Shown piece after piece: positions 57,534 to 64,000 of a DNA stretch of 64,000 nt. The position numbers and the translations under genes are program-made. The notes under the pieces were generated by a model that saw nothing but the letters and a program-made list of their open reading frames with translations, ran no database searches and was not told where the DNA came from. Position 1 is the stretch's first letter; every line of letters starts with the position of its first letter. The DNA is from Patella vulgata (lineage: Eukaryota > Mollusca > Gastropoda > Patellidae), in the NCBI RefSeq assembly GCF_932274485.2, contig NC_065884.2:70578046-70642045 (forward strand), written 5' to 3'.

Positions 57534-57568
57534 ATAGATGTATGAAGTTAAAACCGTAGTAGTGTTAG

Positions 57569-57866
57569 TATAGAAAAAAATAAAGGTTAAAAATGCCTAA
57601 AGAAAGTATATACTATTGTTTCATTGTCTACATGTTTCGCCTGAGCTTGTCAAGACATACAATAACAATAACAATGACGTGACGTCATGGAAGAATAAAC
57701 ATACAATAATATAATAATAATGAAGTAGATAATATATTCTTCCATGACGTCACGTCATTGTTATTGTTATTGTATGTCTTGACAAGCTCAGGCGAAACAT
57801 GTAGACAATGAAACAATAGTATATACTTTCTTTAGGCATTTTTAACCTTTATTTTTTTTTTCTATA
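57569..57866. repeat. Near-perfect palindrome, arms about 130 bp, loop 37 bp
   Basis: 57,569-57,697 and 57,735-57,866 are reverse complements with no mismatch found by eye except the length of a poly-A/T run. Landmarks: 'ggttaaaaatgcctaaag', 'cgcctgagcttgtcaagac' and 'atgacgtgacgtcatgg' and their complements. Flanked by TA repeats on both sides. It adjoins the 3' end of the Penelope-like relic. Confidence 0.95.
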
Positions 57867-57975
57867 TATATATATATATATATAAGAAAAAAAAATATAT
57901 AAAACGATCTAACTCCCAGTTAAACATATAGGTAAAATTCAAGTATTAGAGAAAAAACACTAAAAATTAAAATTT

Positions 57976-58016
57976 TGGCTAATACTTTCATCGTTATCAA
58001 ACGAATCGTCAGGCCA
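57976..58016 (-). ncRNA. Candidate hammerhead ribozyme (type I, short stem III)
   Basis: On the minus strand: TGGC, CTGACGA (core box CUGANGA), a hairpin TCGTT/AACGA, GAAA, then GTATTA and GCCA. TGGC pairs with GCCA as stem I. AA/UU around GUA makes a two-pair stem III, and self-cleavage would be expected after the A before GCC. A U-U mismatch closes stem II. Penelope-like elements are known to carry hammerheads of just this minimal kind next to their coding region. Confidence 0.55.
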
Positions 58017-58136
58017 TTTTAATGCGTTACTATGCTGTTACAATAACGTTACGTCATAACAGAGGACAATTACTATGTGAAATATAAAAATTAAAACGAA
58101 ATAACATTAATTAAATATCAAACATAATTAAAATAA

Positions 58137-59250
58137 TCACCCTTTAGCATTCAAAACTGGGTTATATTTAGCGATAAAGTTGCTTTCTTTTGTTTCCAAG
58201 AGATCATTATCACTAATATTGAGTTTGTACAAAGGAAAAATCTTGAATTGACCTTTACCACAAATATCCAAATGTTCGCTCACCGGCAAAACTCTATTGC
58301 TTGCGAGTTTTATATTAGAACGATGTTGGTTAATTCGTAAATTCAACTGATCAGTAGTTTTTCCAATGTACTTGCCATTACAACCATTACATATTAATAA
58401 GTAAATTACATACTTCGATTTGCAATTCATATTTTGTTTAACATAGAATTTAACATCTTTAGTAATTTGGACAAATGTTCCTTCTAATATATCGGAACAT
58501 GTCATACATCGTAGTTCCCCGCACTTGGATACACGGGTACCGAAATATCAGAATCAAACTTTGATGATGTTAATATTCTTCTAAGATTTTGAGGTTGTTT
58601 TAGACTACATGTATTTATAATTTTTGAATTATTTAGGATGTATTTTAATTTACGACTAGTGTTCTTTAAAATATCCAACCGCCCCTTTACAATGTCACAA
58701 GTGTTATATTATTAGAATCGTTGTCTTTTATTTTGGGTTTTCTGAGATCACCAATGTTAAGTTTAGAGGCGTTTTCTATACCAATATTTATAAAGTTTAA
58801 AGGATAATGTTGTTTTGTAAGGAATTCCCTTAGCTCTTTCAGACGTTTTGATTTATCTTCTTCCGAAGATACTATTGTACATATCCGTCTTGCAAGATTA
58901 TAAGGAATATTCTTTTTGGTATGCGCTGGATGACATGAACGAAAGTCTAAGTATTGATGTGTATCAGTGGTTTTCTAAAATAAGTCGGTTCTTATTTCTC
59001 CAGTGGATAAGAGCCTTACTGACACATCTAGAAAGTTGAGACTGTGCTTTTTTTCGATCGTGAAATTTAAACTTTTGTTCATCGAATTAAGCAGGGAATG
59101 GAGTTGAATAAGGAATTCTGGATTATTTGGCAATATTATGAAGCAATCATCAAGAAATCTCCTCCATGCTGCTTCAATGAATAATTGTGTTTCACGACCA
59201 AAATTCTGTCCAATTTCAGAATACCACAATTCTTCCAAAAAGAACATGAA
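58137..59250 (-). mobile_element. Penelope-like element, 5'-truncated and broken
   Basis: The reverse-transcriptase part (58,975-59,247) has WRRFLDDCFIILPNN, carrying the catalytic Asp pair, and FTIEKKHSLNFLDVSV. Between the domains the typical DTHQYLDFRSCHPAHTK stretch is recognisable. The GIY-YIG endonuclease (58,137-58,505) has YVIYLLICNGCNGKYIGKTT, then RINQHRSN, SEHLD and the metal-binding-type Glu in ETKESNFIAKYNP. The order RT then GIY-YIG is diagnostic of Penelope-like retroelements. N-terminal RT motifs are absent and the frame has a few breaks, so it cannot be autonomous. Confidence 0.85.
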
Positions 59251-59936
59251 TATAAACTACATGGACGATGTGATTATGACTACTTTTAACATCAATTAAA
59301 AACAAACAAAAAATAAAACTAACATTAAGGAATCATCAATATTTGGTTTTAAGTAGCTAAGTCTCTAACTCAATATCATCCAAATTCTTCGACATTGAAG
59401 ACACAAATTATTTGTCTATTTAAATCAACATTGGTGTTGTGATCTTGCCGGAAAAGATGGGCTTTTGATATCCAATATTTAAGACAAAATAGACATTATA
59501 CCATTGGTACACGAATCGTGTACCACAATGCGTTTCAGCGTCATTTGTAACAAGGGGCTCGAAGAACGAGGTTAGACATATTTCATAAGTCATGTCAAAC
59601 GGTGACGCTATATTCTTATCTGGAGAGCATGTGCAATAAATAATTTCGGTGTAGACTGGTATAACCAGACTCTGGAAATAGCCATTCGATTGAGATTTCT
59701 GGCGTACCATAGTACAGAATAAATTGTAATTTACAGACATCCATACACAGCCAGCAGAAAAGAGGACAGTATGCGGTTAAAATGTATATGTATACTCATT
59801 TAAAAACGAAGAATATATCATTTCAATCTGTCTTAACTAAAGTATAAAATAGATAATTATGATTACTTTAACTGTCAAAACCAAAACAACAACAAACATC
59901 ATTATGGACGTATACAAAACACACCCAATAATCTGT
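59251..59936 (-). other. Diverged U tail fragment with a 106-codon open frame
   Basis: The frame at 59,420-59,740 contains DKNIASPFDMTYEICL and CGTRFVYQWYNVYFVLN, matching the minus-strand frame in the U tails (NKNITSPFDMTCGIYL). Many differences change the amino acid, which argues against a conserved protein. The surrounding DNA matches as well, so this is an older dispersed copy of the same repeat. Confidence 0.4.
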
Positions 59937-61035
59937 TTATATTTGTTCGAGAATAGCCTTCGCATTAATGCAATCCTTCACTTCAAATGCGAAACACTGC
60001 AATATAATATTCCTCCCAAGTAAGACAAATATTTAATTGATGTTGGTGACTGGTTTTGCCTCAAATTATCTTTTATGAAATCATAATCAATATCTTCGGT
60101 TTCCCAGGCTTCTTTCAAAGTGAAGAGTTCTAGCAAAACATACCCTACTGACCAAATATCGCTTGCTTCAGTTGCCACATTTCCATAAATCAATATTTTT
60201 CTGGAGCCATATAAGCCGGAGTACCCGGCATCAAATTGGTACATGTTGCTGTCTGACTAACCTTTATTTTACTAAGTCCCAAATCACAAGTTTGGTTACA
60301 AGGGTGTCTTTTGCTATAAGGATGTTCGCAGCTTTAATATCCATATGGATAATTTGTGGCTGGATGTTGTGAAGATATGCAACTGCTTGGGTAATTTGTT
60401 TACCAACGATGGGTTTTTTGTCCACTTCAATTGTCATTTTTGACATCGAATCAAAAAGAATTGTTTCCAGATTTTCTCCATCTATGAGTTCAGATACAAT
60501 CATGATACTACTTTCAGTAACTATCCCCATTATCTGAACAATATTAGGATGGCGCACTCTACTCAGAATACCACATTCCCGTTTTACAGAGTTGGCAACA
60601 GCTTTCAGCTGTCTCTTTAAGACGAAACTTTTTAACGGCTACATCTGTGCCCATCCACTTTGCACGATATACACGACCAAATGTTCCTTCGCCAATTATG
60701 TATTCTTCTGAATTCCAGTTATATCTGGGGTACTAAAATATCTAGAAACAATTTTCTTTTCAAATTTATTATACACCTTAACATAATTTGATATTTCTTT
60801 AATTTCATCCTTTTGAATACAACAATGGTATGTACCTGGTTCCCGAATCCAAATACAACAAACGCCCACACCAGCTGCCATTGTTTTTGTACCATTCATA
60901 ATAAATTTTACTTTGGAGGTCATTAACTATTACTCCAATGACAATTTCCTCATCAACATAACCACATATTTCATGTGGTTGGTGCACTACCGAACACTCT
61001 TTTTCTTCTTTAAGTTGTGGTTTGAAATACAGCAA
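59937..61035 (-). pseudogene. Ig-domain plus protein-kinase gene, decayed
   Basis: From the 5' side: an Ig-like domain with YEWYKNNGSW (core Trp) and PGTYHCC (Y-x-C strand F); then a kinase domain with GEGTFGRVYRA (glycine loop, about 60,690), AVKKF (ATP-binding Lys), KREC...RHPNI (helix C Glu), HMDIKAANIL (catalytic loop, Arg replaced by Met), CDLGLSK (DFG equivalent), GTPAYMAPE and SDIWSVG. It ends CFAFEVKDCINAKAILEQI at a TAA at 59,937-59,939. Frame changes occur between the Ig part and the glycine loop, after AVKKF, before DLG and near the C-terminus; four or five in all. Families with Ig plus tyrosine-kinase-like kinase domains are expanded in molluscs. The catalytic residues are largely intact, suggesting recent loss or sequencing error. 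Confidence 0.75.
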
Positions 61036-61600
61036 AAAACAGAACCCCCAACCTTCAATGATCGCACTAAAAAATAATTGTCAGTGCAAGGGTTATAATC
61101 CTTTGTTTCAGTATGGTCATCAGTTTTGGCACTCAAATCATAACATTTTGGCCTGCTGAAACACACCTGTCTGACGACAATTTCAGGATCATATTATGAC
61201 GAATTGTTTCTAACGTAAGACAACACCATACTTCTGTTTGTTTCCAAATGCTCAAACTCCAATTGCTTAGTACATTTTGAAATTTTTACTTGCTTACTCA
61301 CGAAAGATGAATAGTTGCGAAGATAAGAAATCTCCATACTCTTTGTTTCTAAATGCTCAAACTCAAATTTGCTAGCACTTTATGAAACTTCTACTTGTTC
61401 TGTGTGCTGTTTATGTAGGTGATGCTCTGAAGAGTCTTTATCACATTTTGTGTCATTAAATACATGCGAAATTTTGAAGCATATAAACTATGGCATTTCA
61501 TGTATTCATTTAGAGAGCATTCTTGATCAGATAAAATTGTGAATGTTTTAATTTCTTCCCTCTTAAATTACCTAACTTAATGTCAAAGTTTTGTTCTTCA
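61036..61600 (-). pseudogene. Upstream part of the kinase pseudogene
   Basis: Coding-like words in changing frames: SDQECSLNEYMKCHSLYASK, EHHLHKQHTEQVEVS, FEFEHLETKSMEISYLRNYS followed by a repeat of it (LEFEHLETNRSMVLSYVRNN), and PEIVVRQVCFSRPKCYDLS. The internal repeat FEFEHLET...SYVRN is about 40 residues. No known domain. It lies directly upstream of the Ig-like segment on the same strand, so it is probably the N-terminal half of the same protein. Confidence 0.5.
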
Positions 61601-62068
61601 CCTTTGATAAAAAAAAAACCCCTCACAAATTCTACTTTTCAATGAATCAAAGGATGTTTCATCTAATGGAACGGTTATTTCTCTAGTTCATCCACCTTCC
61701 ATAAGCTTTATTTGTTTATAAACACCCTGCAATCTCATCATTCCCACTACCAGCAGAAAATAGATCAGAACATTGTGTGCTGTTCTGCCTTAGTCATTTT
61801 GCACGTCGCCTTTAAAAAAAGCGCCGCGCGACGCAAAGAAATTAAATAAAATGGGGTTTAACGCCCTACTTTTCTGTACCAATAAGGGTTAACTAAGAGA
61901 AAAAGTTCACCCGACATAACTTATCTTGTAATTAATTATTTGTTATAATATTTCACGACCAATACACTAAGAACTTCCAATTTAAATCATAGTTCCTGCT
62001 AATAGGTTAGTGTGTAGGGGTATATTACACTTTATCATAGTGTCTTTATATTATTATGTTATGTATAC
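61601..62068. other. Intergenic with a SINE tail stub
   Basis: 'aaatggggtttaacgcccta' at about 61,849 (minus-strand SINE tail) without a body. Otherwise no gene. Confidence 0.5.
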
Positions 62069-62425
62069 GGGGGATCACGTGGCTAAGTGGGTAAGACGCT
62101 GGCTCGCTAGCCTGGAGGTCGGGTGTTCGATCCCTGCATTGGCCGAGAAAGTTCCCCCTTGTCAGTGATGCGGGACGGAGGGCCTGACAAGGACAGCTGT
62201 CTAGTCCTTCGGATATGAGACGAAAAACCGAGGTCCCGTGTATATATTGGAATGCACGTAAAAGATCCCCTGGCAGTTGGAATTCGATATAAGAGTAGGC
62301 GATAGTGCCGCTGCCCGGGCAAAATTTTCCTCATAGCACACTGTATGGCGTATGACCGTCTTCATTAGCCCAGCATAGGAGCAGAACAGTAGGACGTTAA
62401 ACCCCATTTCATTTCATTTCATTTT
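62069..62425 (+). repeat. Full-length SINE
   Basis: Best-preserved complete copy: head GGGATCACGTGGCTAAGTGG, B-box GTGTTCGATCCCTG, tail GACGTTAAACCCCATTTC followed by ATTTC repeats. A short piece of the body after GGCCGAGAAAGT is missing. No clear target duplication found. Confidence 0.85.
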
Positions 62426-62542
62426 GTTTCAATTTAGCCACAACTTCCAACTTGACCCGTTCTTTTCTTCCCGTTGCTAATGGAATGGTTTAGGCATATC
62501 AATACATTTAGTTTGTATTTTGTTATAATATTGCATTCAAAA

Positions 62543-62622
62543 TATAGATCTGATAGACCCACTGGCCTACTAAGAGCAAATCAGATCTGATAGTCCCACT
62601 GGCCTACTAAAAGCAAATCCCC
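62543..62622 (+). repeat. Tandem duplication, about 41-bp unit
   Basis: 'agatctgatag(a/t)cccact' followed by 'ggcctacta' occurs twice with two differences. Confidence 0.8.
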
Positions 62623-62660
62623 GACGTTTTGTGAAAATGTGTAGGTCTATGACTCGTCAC

Positions 62661-62760
62661 GGGACCGCGGTAGCTCAGTATAGCGTTTGCTCGCTGACCA
62701 GGTCTCGATTTGGCTCCCGGTGTTGGCCGGGAATTTCTTTAGATGGCTTGGTTTAATATC
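62661..62760 (+). repeat. tRNA-like SINE head, another family
   Basis: GGACCGCGGTAGCTCAGTAT resembles an A-box, and GGCTCCCGGTGTTGGCCGGG replaces a B-box. The acceptor and T arms do not pair properly, so it is not a functional tRNA. Confidence 0.45.
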
Positions 62761-63895
62761 AAAGGAGAATGTTTGGGTGCACAATCTGGATTACGTGTTG
62801 AGGTAAACTCATTGAAATATTTATCCTGTAATTAATTGTGACACGTGTTAATAGTCCAAGAGTAATTTGGGAAAAATGGGAGCGGCGCAAATAGACCAGT
62901 ATTATCACCAAATTCAATGGGGAAATTAATTGTGGTCTGTACCCAGTTGAGGAATGGTAAAAAGAGTTATCTCCCATTAATCGCGATACAAATATTTCAC
63001 ACTAAGCAATATTTCTCAGATTCTGAGAAACCGTAGAAAGTGTACACACGCTTACTCCGATCACAATTTTTCAGGCAAATTCACATTGGCGCGCAATAAT
63101 TACGAAAACGGATAGCAGAAATTGTTCAAATATCCGTTGGATATAGTTTGTTTACGTTTCAGCGGTTGGTGAATCACGAGATATATGACCCCCAGAGGTC
63201 AAGGTAAGATAAATTAATCAATGCGATCGTGGCAGACTGGAATGTTGACTAGAGAGGTTTGTATTAAAGAATGAGTTATTTGGGTGGATTTCTTAGTAAT
63301 TTAGTATACTGTTTTGGTGCACGTTAATGTGTACACGGGACCTCGATGTTATATATATTTTTAATGCACATATGGTCGATGTTTTCAGTAGGAAAACTGG
63401 GTAATATTGTTTTTAAATGCGAACATGGTTGATAAAGTGCAGCGGATAACTGTATAATACCAGAGACATCATTCAGATGTGAATACAAGTACCAAAATTG
63501 GCACAAATCAGCAATTCGAAAATCGAAGATGACGGCTATTCGCCATAGCTGAAGGAAAGGGTAACAATTCGTGTATAATTTGTTTAGTATAGTAATCAGG
63601 GAAAGTATTTATGATACATTTATAAATAGTGTTTTTAGGAGAGATTAGAATTTTATTACTGTAGTATCTACCCGACATGTTTGCTGAGTAAAGTCCCTCT
63701 CATCAGGCATGATTATTTGCATATAATGTTGACGCCTGTATAAGCCAAAACTTATTTTGTGGTTATTTTTTCATATTCTTATGCGTATGTCTTCGGTATA
63801 TTCAGTAGATAAATAAGTAGCTTGTACGTGACATAATGTGTGTTGGAATTTCTTTTACGCACAAGCGAATAATTGAAATAAAATTGTACCATATG
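62761..63895. other. Intergenic, no gene
   Basis: Single-copy, with a SINE body stub near 63,320-63,347 ('ttaatgtgtacacgggacct'). No coding support. Confidence 0.5.
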
Positions 63896-64000
63896 TAGGG
63901 TGACCCGTGCACTCTACAGAAAGTTGGTCTCGACACGGCTAAATGAGCACGCTTCAGTTGCGTGTCTCGAACTGATTTCTGACTACCCCGCACTCTCTTT
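63896..64000. mobile_element. hAT-like element, second copy, cut by window edge
   Basis: Begins TAGGGTGACCC after 'accatatg'. Its next 90 bp ('cagaaagttggtctcg', 'acgcttcagt', 'gtctcgaact') match the right-hand part of the element at 31,585-31,650. In this copy the shared sequence therefore lies beside the other end, implying rearrangement or a related subfamily. Confidence 0.65.

Overview
The window is a repeat-rich, AT-rich, intron-bearing-type animal genome segment, most likely from a marine mollusc. The evidence is indirect: tRNA-headed SINEs ending in the GTTAAACCCCATTTC tail, Helitron-type elements with internal tandem repeats, Penelope-like elements, an integrase-core family common in invertebrates, and a decayed Ig-plus-kinase gene. 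No bacterial-style operon is present, and I see no rRNA or convincing functional tRNA gene.

Layout. Positions 1-50,922 are dominated by a nested segmental duplication. A unit U (ankyrin gene plus flanks) occurs three times: U1 at about 1,485-7,805 (+), U2 at about 16,248-25,840 (+) and U3 at about 40,020-50,922 (-). A second unit V (SINEs, satellites, an SGNH-hydrolase relic) occurs twice: V1 at about 7,806-16,250 (+) and V2 at about 27,211-40,020 (-). The order is U1-V1-U2-spacer-V2(inverted)-U3(inverted). This is a giant inverted repeat with a third U copy near its centre. Insertions present in some copies and absent from others date events: a SINE with a 12-bp target duplication is in U1 and U2 while U3 keeps the empty site, and a hAT-like element is in V2 while V1 keeps the empty site. 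The V1/U2 junction cuts through a SINE target duplication that is complete in V2.

Genes. The only long intact reading frames are the three ankyrin-repeat genes (408, 412 and 410 residues). All three share an N-terminal MGNRKSK that fits an N-myristoylation signal. Everything else recognisable is decayed: SGNH-hydrolase relics, a LINE 3' end, a Gypsy-like gag relic, integrase-core relics at both outer edges of the duplicated tract, a PHD-finger fragment, a Penelope-like element with a plausible hammerhead ribozyme, and a frameshifted Ig/kinase gene.

Right part. From 50,923 to 64,000 the sequence is mostly single copy. It holds two Helitron-like copies, a near-perfect 130-bp-arm palindrome, the Penelope-like relic, the kinase pseudogene, SINEs and the start of a second hAT-like copy.

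Repeat families cross-link the regions: a satellite of about 335 bp built from two 168-bp halves, 196-bp and 68-bp tandem repeats, and an LTR-flanked non-coding element into which the Helitrons inserted. All comparisons were made by eye; percent identities were not computed.
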